From Castor canadensis (taxonomy: Eukaryota > Chordata > Mammalia > Rodentia > Castoridae), in the NCBI RefSeq assembly GCF_047511655.1, contig NC_133392.1, positions 91,009,042 through 91,073,041 on the forward strand: 64,000 nucleotides of DNA, in the 5' to 3' direction. The translations under genes were made by a program, and so were the position numbers. Shown here one piece after another: positions 11,558 through 23,289 of the stretch (positions within the stretch are counted from its first letter, which is position 1; each line of letters begins with the position of its first letter). The notes under the pieces are model-generated. The model was not told where the DNA came from. It was given only the letters and a program-made list of their open reading frames with translations, and did no database searches.

Positions 11558-13514
11558 CTACATTTTCTCGATCCATTCATCAGTAGTGGGGCATCTTGGT
11601 TGTTTCCATAACTTGGCTATTGTGAATAGCGCTGCAATAAACATGGGTGTACAGGTGCCTCTGGAGTAACCTGTGTTGTATTCCTTTGGGTATATCCCCA
11701 GGAGTGGGATCGCTGGATCATATGGCAGGTCTATGTTTAGATTTTTAAGAAGCCTCCAAATTTTTTTCCAGAGGGGTTGCACCAGCTTGCATTCCCACCT
11801 GCAGTGGATCAGGGTTCCTTTTTCCCCACATCCTCGCCAACACATGTTGGTGGTGGTGTTTTTGATGATGGTTATTCTAACAGGGGTGAGGTGGAATCTT
11901 AGTGTGGTTTTGATTTGCATTTCCTTTATGGCTAGAGATGGTGAGCATTTTTTCATGTGTTTTTTTGCCATTTGAATTTCTTCTTTTGAGAAAGTTCTAT
12001 TAATTTCAGTTGCCCATTTTTTAATTGGTTCATTGATTTTAGGAGAGTTTAGTTTCTTAAGTTCCCTGTATATTCTGGTTATCAGTCCCTTGTCTGATAT
12101 ATAGCTGGCAAATATTTTCTCCTACTCTGTGGGCGGTCTCTTCAGTTTAGAGACCATTTCTTTTGTTGTGCAGAAGCTTTTTAGTTTTATGAAGTCCCAT
12201 TTGTCCATCCTTTCCCTTAGTTGCTGAGCTGCTGGGGTTCTATTGAGGAAGTCTTCGTCTATGCCTATTAGTTCCAGAGTGTTTCCTGATCCTTCCTGTA
12301 GTGACTTCAGAGTTTCAGGTCTGATATTTAGGTCCTTGATCTACTTTGAGTTGATACTAGTACAGGGTGATAGACATGGATCTAGTTTCAGTTTTCTGCA
12401 GCAGATAACCACTTTTTCCAGCAACATTTGTTGAGGAGGCTGCATTTGCCCTAGATCTAAAGTCCGTATATGAGGGAGAACATACGATTTTTGGTCTGAG
12501 CTTGGCTGTCCTCACTCAGAATGATGTTTTCCAGTTCCATCCATTTATCTGCAAATGATAGCAACTTTGTCAAAAATGAGGTGGGTATAGTTGTGTGGAT
12601 TCATATCTGGATCTTCTATTCTGTCCCACTGGTCTTCATGTCTGTTTTTGTGCCAGTACCATGCTGTTTTTATTTCTATTGCTTTGTAATATAGTTTGAA
12701 GTCGGGTATTGTGATACCTCCAGCATTGCTCTTTTTGCTGAGTATTGCCTTGGCTATTCACGGTCTCTTGTGTTTCCAAATGAACTTTAGGGTAGATTTT
12801 TCAATCTCTGTGATGAAAGTCATTGAGATTTTGATGGGAATTGCATTAAACATGTAGATTGCTTTCGGTAGTATAGTCATTTTTACTACGTTGATTCTAC
12901 CGATCCATGAGCACAGGAGATCTTTCCATCTTCTGTAGTCTTCCTCGATCTCTTTCCTCAGAAGTTTGTAATTCTCTTTGTAAAGGTCATTCACATCCTT
13001 TGTTAAATTTACTCCTAGGTATTTGATTTTTTTTGAGGCTCTTATGAATGGAATTAATTCCATATATTCCTTCTCAGTTTGTTCGTTGTTGGTGTATAGA
13101 AAAGCTAATGATTTTTGTAAGTTGATTTTGTATCCTACCACCTTACTGTAGCTGTTTATGGTGTCTAAGAGTTTTTGGGTAGAGTTTTTGGGTCATCTGC
13201 AAATGATAGTTTGAAGTTTATTTACCTATTTGTATTCCTTTTATTCCTTCTTCTTGCCTAATTGCTGTGGCTAGGAATTCCAGTACTATGTTGAATAGGA
13301 GTGGAGATAGTGGGCACCCTTGTCTCGTTCCTGATTTTAGAGGGAATGGTTTCAGTTTTTCACTTTTCAGTATGATGTTGGCTGTAGGTTTGTCATATAT
13401 ACCCTTTACAATGTTGAGGTACTTTCCTTCTATTCCTAGTTTTCTTAGATCTTTTATCATGAAATGGTGTTGGATCTTGTCGAAGGCTTTTTCTGCATCT
13501 ATTGAGATGATCAA
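11558..13514 (-). pseudogene. L1 ORF2 remnant (RT domain to C-terminus)
   Basis: Minus-strand segments encode reverse-transcriptase blocks at 13514-13218 ('[14 protein letters not shown]', '[20 protein letters not shown]') and at 13141-12758 ('[16 protein letters not shown]', '[18 protein letters not shown]'). The C-terminal zinc-knuckle-like region is at 11971-11558 ('[19 protein letters not shown]'). The catalytic aspartate pair motif that should lie between the first two segments is deleted, and a duplicated 3'-end segment interrupts the frame at 12440-12560. It cannot encode a working enzyme. Confidence 0.9.
12440..12560 (-). repeat. 121-bp internal self-duplication within the L1
   Basis: This segment is an almost exact copy (two mismatches seen) of 11388-11508 in the same element, in the same orientation. 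It replaces about 40 bp of ORF2 that the other L1 copy retains. Both junctions share a few bases ('ctgc' on the left, 'atagc' on the right) with the replaced sequence. Confidence 0.9.
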
Positions 13515-13579
13515 GTAGTTTTTGCCTTTGCTTCTGTTAATGTGCTGTATGACATTTATAGATTTATAGATTTGTGCAT

Positions 13580-13645
13580 GAGCAGTACTGATTGATGGAT
13601 GAAAACCAGCATCCCCATAATAGAATCTTATCCAGTTATCTTCTT
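13580..13645. repeat. Right 66-bp direct repeat flanking an L1
   Basis: Partner of the copy at 10856-10920. It ends 'ccagttatcttctt' and is followed by an A-run, while the left copy is followed by the L1's T-rich (A-tail complement) end. Confidence 0.85.
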
Positions 13646-14325
13646 AAAAAAATTGCATCCAGTGGGGTGGAGTTTTTGGCATGTGCAGTAATGAATCACC
13701 AAATAGTTGAAATTGAAAAAAGATAGTTACCCCCATAGAACCTGGACTCAGCACCTTTTTCATTTCACTGGCCAGAAGCCAAAAGAGTTGGTGTTAATAA
13801 CATATTTTAATATCACTCATGTTTCTCCAAGTCTTGTTGCAGTATCTGATCATTGATGAAATCAGCAGTTGTCCTAGCATCCTAGTGCATGAACCCTTTG
13901 GGAGATGTTCTTTGTAGTCTCTCTCCTTCTAATTTATATTGTCTGCTTTCCAGAAATGTTTGAGAGAAGGTTGTGCATATTTTGAAAGGGGCACAATGTG
14001 ACACCATAAAGCACAAAGAGGATGACTTCATAAATGCTTCAACGTGTGTTTCCTAAACTCCAGAATAACCTCGTCTAGTCACAGTGCAACGGTCAAATTC
14101 AGGAACTTTAATACTGAGTCACACTTTCAACAAGTCTTCAGTTCAAATTTAGTCTCATCAGTCTTTTCAATAGTTCTGTTTGCAGCATTCTTTTGCCCTT
14201 AACACAGGAATCCAATCTAGCGTTACTACTAAATTTAGTTGTAATACCTCCTTAGTATTTTCTACTCTGCGATGGTTCCTTAGCCTTTCTTTTCCTTTCC
14301 CCTTCCTTCCTTCCTTCCTTCCTTC
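13646..14325. other. Unique intergenic sequence with (CCTT)n tract
   Basis: No gene is recognised. A CCTT/TTCC tract at about 14298-14328 abuts the following SINE and probably grew from that SINE's A-rich tail, since the SINE is antisense and its tail lies on this side. Confidence 0.55.
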
Positions 14326-14535
14326 CTTAGAGGGTAGGGTGGTACTGGGCTTTGAACTCAGGGCCTCACACTTGTCAGTCAAGCGCTCTACCATTTCAAC
14401 TGTACCCTCATCCCTTTTTGCTTTCTTATTTTTCAAATTGGGTCTCCTGCTTTGCCCAGGCTGACATCAGACCTTGATCCTCCTACCTCTGCCTCCTGAG
14501 TAGCTGGGATTATGGATGAATATCACCATGCCAGA
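14326..14535 (-). repeat. Composite SINE (B1-like monomer plus tRNA-like unit)
   Basis: Plus-strand hallmarks are 'tactgggctttgaactcagg' (B-box complement), 'gtctcctgctttgcccaggc' and 'tcctgagtagctgggattat'. It is the two-part version of the composite family. Confidence 0.85.
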
Positions 14536-15419
14536 AAATCCTCAGCTTTTCTTTCATGACACCGTGATTTTTGAAGAATAGCTGTTCATTATTTTACATA
14601 TAACCTTAATCTGGATTTCTTAATGTTTCCTCATTATTAGATCTCGGTTAACATTTCTGGCAAGCACACCCAGAATCACTGTGGTATCCTTCTCAGGGCA
14701 TCCTATCCAGAAAAACATGATATTGTCCTTATTGGTGATATTCATTTTTGTCACACAGTCGCTGTATTGTCTAGTTTTGCCATTTTTGCCATGCTCATGA
14801 ACATCATACATGTAGATGGCTCAGTCCTTCCTTTTGAAGAGTGCCCCGCTCAGTCCCCATCCACGTGGGGACCAGTTTCTCCCAGCCAGTCAGCCAATGA
14901 CTGTATTAGCACTGCAATTTGTGTCTATCAAAAATTAATTCACTGCTAATTAACCTTTAATTGTTATTGTTATTGTTACTGGGTTTTTTTCCAGACTCAC
15001 CTTAACTACCTCAAGAATTTAGGGTTATCTAAGTAAGAGTTATAGACCAAATGCAGGGAGGCACAGAAAGACGTTCTAGTCACGCTTATCAGAGATACAA
15101 AACCCATTACTAAGAAAAAAACATTTCTTTACACTAAGCACCGAAGCTAGTTTTCCTTTTCTTTGGATATCCATGTAGCCCTGGCTGTGTGCACTTGCAG
15201 TGATAGAAAGGTGAGTGGTGAGAACTCTTTTATGCCATGTTCTTTACTTATGTTTCTGTGAATATAGAAATGACAGTCGTTTTACTCTTATAGGTAGAGG
15301 CACACAATAACAGGCAAGTGGGATATTATAGGCGTGGTCAAAAATGGTAATACTTTTTAATATGAACAATCCACCATGGAAGTATGATTCATAATATGAA
15401 TAATTTCTTGCATTTATAT
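14536..15419. other. Unique intergenic sequence
   Basis: No gene, RNA or transposable element is recognised here. Confidence 0.45.
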
Positions 15420-15550
15420 TGTACTAAAAGGTTTGCAAAGGCTTTCACATAGGTCATTTAGTTTTAGCCTTACAATAAACCTCAGTCAAGTAGTTTGTAG
15501 TATTATCCTTGTTTTATATATGTGGAAATTGTGTTCTTTCACAAACAGAA
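15420..15550 (-). repeat. MIR element, antisense
   Basis: The plus strand reads 'gcctta caataaacctcag' (spacing mine), then 'tagtattatccttgtttta', matching the complement of the MIR 3' half ('tattattatccccattttac'). It is diverged and lacks flanking duplications. Confidence 0.6.
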
Positions 15551-16053
15551 AGATGAAAGAGAGAAAGCTAATTGAAATACCCATGGTTTATAGGTACTGC
15601 ATCTGAAATCTGGCATAAGGCATTCAGTTTCTGAAACTACCTGTGGCTATGCCTGGAAATTCTCATTTCTTTATGGTATTTAATATTTAATATAATTGCT
15701 AATACACTAGAATCAGTGTTTCCAACCTGCAGAGAACCCTCCCTTAAATCTATAATTCCTTTTGCTGCTTTTTGCAATCAGGATTTAATAAATAAAATAA
15801 CACAAGTACTGAACATCAATCCTTTTCCTTCGACTTTGCTGAAAATTTTAAGCAGCTGTAAACCTTCTATATTGCCATGAGGCTAATGAAAAAAAGAGAG
15901 CAAAAGGAACCAAATTTAGCAATTCTTGATCTGATTTATCTGGGAGGGGGATGGAAAAGTGTTAATTTTTTTTCCAGCAGGAATACTTTTCTAAAGGGTT
16001 TCCAACGGAAGTGCGAGGTTATAATTTTATAGACAAAACCTTGCTTTCCATCC
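15551..16053. other. Unique intergenic sequence
   Basis: AT-rich; no feature recognised. Confidence 0.45.
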
Positions 16054-16068
16054 AAGTAACTTCTTGGA

Positions 16069-16189
16069 TTCTGCTGGGTATTGAGGGGGTAGGGTGGAGA
16101 GGGAGGGGGCGGAGTGGGTGGTAAGGGAGGGGGTGGGGGCAGGGGGGAGAAATGACCCAAGCCTTGTATGCACATATGAATAAAAAAAA
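16069..16189 (+). mobile_element. Extremely 5'-truncated L1 (about 121 bp of 3' end) with 15-bp target-site duplication
   Basis: Only the last part of an L1 3' UTR is present: 'ctgctgggtattgaggggg', a G-rich stretch, 'gcacatatgaataaaaaaa'. It matches the reverse complement of the L1 end at 5396-5500. Identical 15-bp flanks 'aagtaacttcttgga' lie at 16054-16068 and 16190-16204. Confidence 0.95.
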
Positions 16190-16259
16190 AAGTAACTTCT
16201 TGGAGAATTACTTCTTTTATATGTTAGGTGATTCTCTTTATTGTCCCCCAAATGCTTTT

Positions 16260-17800
16260 TTTTTTAAAGGTCTCTTTTGTTTGACATTAATAGTATTACA
16301 AGGCTTTCTATGGTTAAGATTTGCTTAGTCTTTATCTCTTATTACAATTTGAATATATCTCATTCAGTTAGCACGTAGCTGGATTTGTTGGTTCAATTGC
16401 AATATCTTTATGGGAACTCAATTGCATATTTTGTTTACATTTATTGTGATTACTGATGTATTTCTGTAATTCTAACGTGTTTTTTAATAAATGATGGGGT
16501 TTTTTTTCTTGCTTTTTTCCCCTTTCCTTTCCTTTTATTGAATTGATAGAGTTTTTCTTTAGTCCTTTCTTTTCCTTTTTTCCATGTGGTGTAACTTTTT
16601 ACCTGACTTAGAAAAATCTAAAGTTAATCAAAATCTCTATGTTGTTTTTCAACCACATAAGAGGGTGCCTCAGGCCACCCTCATTCTCCATTTGCTCTCT
16701 CTACATGTTTTTTTTTTGGTCAGTACTTTAGTTCTTTTTTCCATCTTCCTTCCCCTATTGATTGTTATTTTTAATTGTTGTCTGGTAAAGACAATATTCA
16801 TTCAAATTTACTCATGTTTTTACCACTTACCACAGGAAAAAACATTTTTTTTACAGACCACTTCTTCTTTCTGGATTCAATTTCCTTCTTTCTTTAGTAG
16901 CTTTTTAATTTAGTTTTAGTCTTCATCTGAAAAACATCTTTCTTAAATCTTCAGTTTGCAATAATTTTTAGCTAGGAATTAAATTCCAGTTTGCCCAGTA
17001 TTTTTCTTCCATGCTTGGTGATGATATTTCATTTTCTCCCGTCCCCTTTATTGCTGAGAAATCTATTACCAGTCTAATGAATAGGTTGCTTGTCACTGGT
17101 TGATAATTTTAAGGTTTATTTGTCTTTTTATTTGTGAGTGGAGGTGTTAAATTTATTGTATGAGGTTGTTGTACTCAACAAATTCATGGCTTATCCCCAA
17201 TTCTGAAAAATACTTATGAGGTTTTGAAAAAGATACCTCCTTCTGCCCATTTTCTCTTGTCTTGATTGCTGAAACTCTGAGTAGAAACACGTTGGCCTTC
17301 TCACCTCTTTCCTATATATCTTAATCTCTTTTCATATTTTCATTCCCTTTCTCCTTTCCTCAGCAATGTTATGAATTTCTTTAGATGTATCTTTCAGTTC
17401 CTTAACCCTCAGACTAAAGACTCAGCTACTTATAAACTTTTGAGTAGTTCATTGAGTATTTTATTTTTATTTCACTGACTCTTTTTCACTTCTAAAAGTT
17501 CTTTTGGTTCTTTTTTCTTAATGACCTCTTTTCAATGTGTCTTATTAAAATCTCAACTTATTTAACCAGCTATAAACTCAATAAGATGTGAATCAAAGAT
17601 AAATTTAATCTTTCTCAAATTGCCAACTTGACCTGTGATCTGGACTTTCCCTGTTATTTTGGGTGAAATCTTATAAAACATTCTATTTACTCTTAAGTAA
17701 TTAGACATCTTTTGATTATTTTTAAGTATGTTTCCATAATTATAATGTTCTATGTTGTATAATAATTAAATTTCTGAATTTTGTTCAAAGTTAAAATTTT
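16260..17800 (-). repeat. Probable ancient L1 5' region, antisense
   Basis: AT-rich DNA has several phrases typical of the complement of old mammalian L1 5' regions, notably 'tatctttcagttccttaacc' and 'cacttctaaaagttctttt' at about 17389-17505. No conserved frame remains. The boundaries are vague and part of this block may be unique sequence. Confidence 0.45.
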
Positions 17801-18324
17801 TCTCATTCCAAGCTTGAAGGACATGAAGTGGAAAAGGGAAGCCTGGTTGCTTTGGCGTTTCTTTTTCTTATCTGTGACCCTGTAGTTAGTTGCTTCCATT
17901 TCTAACCTCTCCAGGGACTAGTCTAAGAGGTAAGGGAACTAGAAGAAAGGGCACAATATTATACTCCTTCAGTCTAACTTCGGGTCAGCTTTGATCCCAA
18001 ATAATCAGTTGGTGTCTCTTTCTCTTACGGGATGCTGCAATTCCCCGAAGTGGGCAACGCCTCACTTGTAGTCGGTTGCTCACTTCTCCAGTGTTCATCC
18101 TGGGCCTCCTGAAATGTCCCCTCATGGATGACTTTGCTTTCAAGGTGGCCTCCACAGCAAAGGCTCCTTCAAATCAGCCTCAGGCTGACATATCTTGTTT
18201 GGTTCATGGAAATTAATGCCCTCTGTGGTGCCACAGGTAAAAGTGTCCCTGGCTGTCTTTCTTCCCCACTTTGCTCTGTCATCTCAGGGCAAACTAGGCT
18301 CAGTTCTTCACTCTAGTCTTCCAC
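17801..18324. other. Unique intergenic sequence
   Basis: No gene or repeat is recognised. A 62-codon plus-strand open frame at 18128-18316 has no similarity that I know. Confidence 0.45.
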
Positions 18325-18500
18325 CCACCCAAACCCTGGTGCAGTGTCTCTGATTCCCATGCACACACCAGACACCTGGAGAGTATTGTTAAGGCAGATT
18401 CTGATTCAGCGTCAGGGCTGGGGACTGAGATTCTGCATTTCTAACAAGCTACCAGATGGTGTCTGTGCTGCTGTTCCATGGACCATACTTTGAAGGCCTA
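18325..18500 (+). mobile_element. MER5A-like non-autonomous hAT transposon
   Basis: The body follows the MER5A layout closely: 'acacctggagagtattgtta', 'ttctgattcagcgtcagggc', 'gagattctgcatttctaaca', then 'ggaccatactttgaaggcc'. Terminal repeats are eroded. Confidence 0.8.
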
Positions 18501-18949
18501 GGGCATACATCAGGTACATTGCTTGATGTCACTTGCTTGAGATCTAGAGGAAACACCATTCTCTACTGTCTAGGGCTGGGAGAGAAAGAACATCTTGGTA
18601 TTTCAGTAACATTTTTCCAGCGCCATCTCCTTGTTCGGCCTCTTCTTTCAACATTTCATAGGCTGGAGGGGGTAGGTTACTGATGCTGTAGGAAACAGTT
18701 TTATAACCAGGTACCATACTTGCACAAGTGGGGTCTCCTAGTCATCTTAGAAGATGAGCTGCTGGCATATATTTTGTGATAGACCTTTGGGACTTCAGCC
18801 AAAACTGAAAAGAAGAGAGAGCCATTAAAGCCACAAATTAGAATCATTTTTAACTGAAAAAAAACGTTATTATGGAAATGAAAAAATATACCCAATAGTG
18901 GAGAGAATCATAATAGGTAATTTTGAAAAATCATGTTTACGTCAGCCTC
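18501..18949. other. Unique intergenic sequence
   Basis: No feature recognised. Short open frames on both strands are not convincing. Confidence 0.4.
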
Positions 18950-19092
18950 AGAAATTATCTTGTACTTTTCCCAGTGAGTTCCTAGCACTTGGATTTCTAT
19001 CACTACACTTTGCTTGTTCCACAACTTCATATAAGTGGGATGGAGTCATACACTATGTGCTGTTTCACACCTGGCTTCTTTCTTTAGCTTAA

Positions 19093-19222
19093 TGCTTTTA
19101 TTTTTTGAGGCAAATTCTCACTACACAGCTCAGGTTGGCCTCAGACTCACAATCCTCATGTCTCAGCCACCTGAGTTGTGGGAGTATGGTCAGACACCAC
19201 CATGCCCATCTCAGCGTAATAC
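19093..19222 (-). repeat. B1/Alu-like SINE monomer
   Basis: Plus-strand complement: 'ttgaggcaaattctcactac', 'caggttggcctcagactcac', 'gtctcagccacctgagttgt'. It is inserted in the ancient L1. Confidence 0.8.
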
Positions 19223-19276
19223 TTTAATATTCTTCCTGGTTGTTGTGTCATTCCTTTTTAAAACTTCCATTCCTTA

Positions 19277-19363
19277 GGTCTGGCGGAGTGACTCAAATGG
19301 TAAGAGTGCCTGCCTTGCAAGCATGAGGCCCTGAGTTCAAACCCCAGGGCCACCAAAAAATAA
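19277..19363 (+). repeat. tRNA-like SINE with target-site duplication
   Basis: 'ggcggagtgactcaaatggt' and 'gagttcaaaccccagggcc' are the A- and B-box regions, followed by an A-rich end. Near-identical flanks 'ttccattccttag' (19264-19276) and 'ttccattgcttag' (19364-19376) mark the insertion in the ancient L1. Confidence 0.85.
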
Positions 19364-19917
19364 ATTCCATTGCTTAGATATATAATTTATTTTCTTCCTT
19401 ATCTATTGATGGATAGTTGTGCTAGTTTCAGTTTTTAGCTACTAAAAATAAAGCTATACAAGTATTTAGTATACACATGTTTCATTTCTCTTGAACAAAT
19501 AACTACAAGTGAAATAACTGAATCCTCATCCCATGTAACTCAGGATGACAGGTGTGAGCCATTGCATCTGGCTCAGCAGATAGATTTTGAAATGGTTGGA
19601 CCATTTTATGCTCTCATCAGCAATGACAAAACTCCCAGTTGACTTACTTTTTACCAGCATTTAGGATTCTTAGTGTTTTCAATTTTAGTCATTATAGTAT
19701 GTGTGAGATCTTATATTCTTTTGTGAAGTGTCCAAGCATTTTGCTCACTTTAAGAATAGATTGTCTTTTAATTTTTTTTATTGGGTTTTCTTTGTTATCA
19801 CTACTTAGTTGTAAGAGATCTTTCATATTACCATATTACAAATGTAAGTCCTTTGTCGAACACATGTGCAACCAATTTTCCCCCAGTTTATGGATTATAT
19901 TTTCATTTCATCTTACT

Positions 19918-20143
19918 TTTTGTTTAGTAGTAGTAGAGTTTGAACTCAGGGCCTCATGCTTGCTAGGCAGGAACTCTATCTGTTGAGTCACTCTGCCAGC
20001 TCTTTTTTTTGTTAGGTATTTTCAAGATAGGGTCTCATGAACTATTTGCCCTGGTTGGCTTCAAATCATGATCCTCCTGATCTCTGCCTCCTGAGTAGCT
20101 AGGATTACAGGTGTGAGCCACCAGCACCTGACCTATTGTCATT
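19918..20143 (-). repeat. Composite SINE (B1-like plus tRNA-like)
   Basis: Plus-strand complement begins 'gtagtagtagagtttgaact' and continues 'gcttgctaggcaggaactct', 'agggtctcatgaactatttg' and 'cctgagtagctaggattaca'. It is intact over both parts. Confidence 0.85.
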
Positions 20144-21305
20144 TTCTTAATGGTGTCTTTCAAAGAACAGGACTTTATTATGTTGAAGTCCAATTTATTA
20201 ATTTTTAAATTTTCTGTGAGCACTCTTTTTTATCTAACAAATTTTTTACTATCTTATTCAAGTTTTTTATATTTTCTTCTAGATGTGTTATAATCTCAAG
20301 TTTCTATATACTTTATCTCGAGACAGTTTTCATATGAGGCTAAGGTAGAAGTTCATTTATTTTCCTTGTAGATATCTAGTTTTTCTGGCACTATTTGTTG
20401 AAATTCTGTTTCCTGTGTTGAATTACCTTGGCTCTTTTGTTGAAAATCAGTTGAACCCATATGTGGAGGTCTATCTCTAGATTCTATTTTATCACATTGA
20501 TCTAGTTATCTAACCCTGAGTTAAAATCACACTGTCTTGATTACTGTGTTTTTATAGTCTGGAAATCAAGTGGTATAAATCTTCCAGCTTTGATCTTTTT
20601 CAAAATTGTTTTGATTACTTTGGGTCTTTTGCCTCTCATCCAGATTTAGAATCAACTTGGAGGAAGCATGGTGGCTCATGATTCGGACAACGTTGGTTCT
20701 AGATCTGCATGCTGTTGCTCCTTTTCTATTCCAGTCTGGACGGCTTTCTTTCATTTAATTGCACAGCTACAATTTCCTGAAGGATGTCAAGTAGAAGTGG
20801 TGAAAATGAACTTTCTTGCTTTGTTCCTGATCCCAGGGATAAAGTGCTCAATATTTTTCATTAAGTATGAGGTTAGCAGCAAATTTTTTTCATAGATACC
20901 CTTTATCAGATCAAGGAAATTCCCTTCTAGTTTGTTCAGAGGGTTTTTTAAAAATCATAAATGGATATTAGCTTTTGTCAAATTGAAATGAGCATATAAT
21001 TTTCTCCTTGTTCTCTTAATATGATGAATTACTTAGATTTTTTCAAATGTTGAATGAACCTTACGAATAAGGTTCATTTATCATAAGATAAATCTCACTT
21101 GGTCATGTTGTATTATCTGTATATGTTGCTAGAGATTTGATTTGCAATTTTTTTGAAGATTAATATGCTAATGAATGATATTTATCTGTAATTTTCTTTT
21201 CTTATAACCTTGTCAGGTCTTGCTGGGAAAGCCATACGGAACTTCTCTATTATCACAAAAAGTTTCTGTAAGATGAATATTATTTCTTCCTCAAATATTT
21301 AATAG

Positions 21306-21440
21306 AGACAGGCATGGTGACATGTGCGTATGGTCCCAGCTATTCTGAAGACTAAGGAAGAGGGTTGCTTGAACCCAGAAGTTTCAGGCCAGCCTGGGCA
21401 ACAGAGAAAGATCCTGGTATCCAAAACAAAACAAAGTAAC
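21306..21440 (+). repeat. B1/Alu-like SINE monomer with A-rich tail
   Basis: 'caggcatggtgacatgtgcg', 'ttcaggccagcctgggcaac' and a terminal CAAAA-rich tail. It is an independent monomer, unlike the composite copies. Confidence 0.85.
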
Positions 21441-21714
21441 TAAGAAAATCCAAAAACCAGAAAAACAATTCACCACCAAACCTGCAGGCTTATTTGTAAA
21501 ATGATTTTTACTCACATATTCAATTTCTTTGATAGATTCAGTGTTAGTCTAGTCGGAGATCCTACTGTCAGTTTTAGTAAGTGGTATTTCTTAAATACCT
21601 TTAAATGTCCTTTAAATCTAAGATGTCATATTTTTCAGCATAAAGTTGTTCTAATATTGTTTTATGATTTGATGTGTGAGGGGTCTATAATAATGTCCTT
21701 TTTCTTTCTGTCTT

Positions 21715-22036
21715 TCTTTTTTTTTTCTGGTGTTACTGGGGTTGGAACTCAAGACCTTGAACTTGTTAGGCAGGTGCTCTATCACTTGAGTCACATCCCT
21801 AGCACAATATTTGCTTTAGTTATTTTAGTTATTTTTCTAAATAGGTTTTCACTTTTTGTACAAGCTAACCTATTTTAGGCTTCCCACTGCTGCTGGGATG
21901 ACAAGCACATGCCACCACACTCAGGTCTTTTTGGTTGACATGGGTTCTTGCAAACTTTTTGCCTGGAACCATGAACTGCCTAATCTCCATCTCCTGAGTA
22001 GCTAGGATTTTAGGCAAGAGTCACTACTCCTGGCCC
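21715..22036 (-). repeat. Full-length composite SINE
   Basis: The T-run at 21718-21726 (complement of the tail) is followed by the tRNA-like unit ('gttggaactcaagaccttga', 'aggcaggtgctctatcactt') and then two B1-like monomers ending 'aagagtcactactcctggcc'. Confidence 0.85.
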
Positions 22037-22049
22037 TTCTTTCATTCTT

Positions 22050-22290
22050 TTTGTTGTTGTTGTTGGTGGTGGTACTGGGTTTGAACTCAGGGCCTTGCAC
22101 TTGCTAGGCAAGCACTTGGGCCATGCTTCCAGCCTTTTTTGCTCTGGTTATTTTGGAGATAGGGTTTGCTTTTTGCCCAGGCCTGCCTAGATTTTGATCT
22201 CCTATTTTAGGCTTCCTTCCACTGTTGCTGAGATGACTGGTGTGTGCTATCACACACAGCTTTTTTCAGTTGAGATGGGATGGGCTTTCT
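22050..22290 (-). repeat. Composite SINE, tandem to the previous one
   Basis: It begins with a (TTG)n/(GGT)n stretch, then 'tactgggtttgaactcaggg', 'gcacttgctaggcaagcact' and 'tggagatagggtttgctttt'. It ends near 'cacacacagcttttttcagt' and is incomplete at its 5' end. Confidence 0.85.
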
Positions 22291-23066
22291 TTCATTCTTG
22301 GCACTGGAAATTTGTATTTTTTTTCCTTCCTTACCTTAACCAATCTAATGTGGGCATATGAGTTTTATTTATCTGTTCAACTGAACAGCTTTTGACTTCT
22401 CATTTGGTTTCAACTTTACTATTTGTTTCCTATTTCATTGTTTTCCATACTTGTCTTTATGATTTCCTGTTTTACTTATTTTGTGCTTTTTCTTCCTTTT
22501 ATATTCTTTAGTCTCACATTTTAAGGTACAGTTTTAGATAATAGTTTTTAAACTTTATTACTAACATATGCATTTAAAGCTATAAACATCCTCTTAGGTA
22601 CTGCTTTGGCTGCAGCTGTAATTTTTGACATGCAGTGTTTTCATTATTATTTAGTTCAGATATTTTCTCAACTCTCTTGTGGTTTCTCTGTTGATGCATG
22701 GGTTGTATGTTGCTTAATTTTTAATTAATTTTGTTATTAGCTTCTAATTTACTACCATTTTGTGCAGAGAATAATTTCTGTTCTCTTAGATTTATTGAAA
22801 CTTGTTTTGTGATTCAGAATATGGCATATTTTGGTGAATATTGCCTGTGCACTTAAAGTATATATTATGTAATTGATGGGTATAATGTTTCATAAATGCC
22901 GAAAAGATCAAATTGGTTGACAGTGTTGTTCAAATATTCTTCAACTTTATTTTTTGTATGCCTGTCCTATCAATTATTAAGCAATGTTAAAATCTCCAGT
23001 CGTGATTATGGATTGTTTATTTTTCCCTTTAGTTATGCTAATTTTTCTCATGTATTTTCTTTTCTT

Positions 23067-23180
23067 TTTTTTGAGACATGCAGGGTTTTGCTATGTAGCC
23101 CAGGCTGGCCTGGAACTCAGGATCCTTCTGCCTCAGCCTCCCCAGTGCTGGAGGTGTAAGTGTGCACCACCCTGCCTCTT
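23067..23180 (-). repeat. B1-type SINE monomer
   Basis: Plus-strand complement 'ggttttgctatgtagcccag', 'gctggcctggaactcaggat', 'ctgcctcagcctccccagtg' is close to the standard rodent B1 form. It is less diverged than neighbouring monomers. Confidence 0.9.
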
Positions 23181-23289
23181 ATCTCATGTATTTTGAAGGT
23201 TTGCTGTGTGACGAGTTCCATCCTCTTTTCATGATGAAATAGCACTATTTTTTCCTCTAGTAATAAGCTTATTTTAAAATTGTTACAGT

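Larger units (their letters stand above)
10921..13579 (-). mobile_element. 5'-truncated L1, antisense, rearranged
   Basis: On the minus strand the element runs from an RT-domain ORF2 segment (about 13514) through the ORF2 C-terminus (about 11558) to a 3' UTR and A-rich end (plus-strand T-rich, 10921-10960). Its 3' UTR differs from the L1 at 5074-7462 and is nearer to the one at 26920-30430, so a different subfamily is likely. It contains an internal 121-bp self-duplication (12440-12560) and a small deletion at about 13185-13215 that removes the region encoding the catalytic FADD motif. It is flanked by 65-bp direct repeats. Confidence 0.9.
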
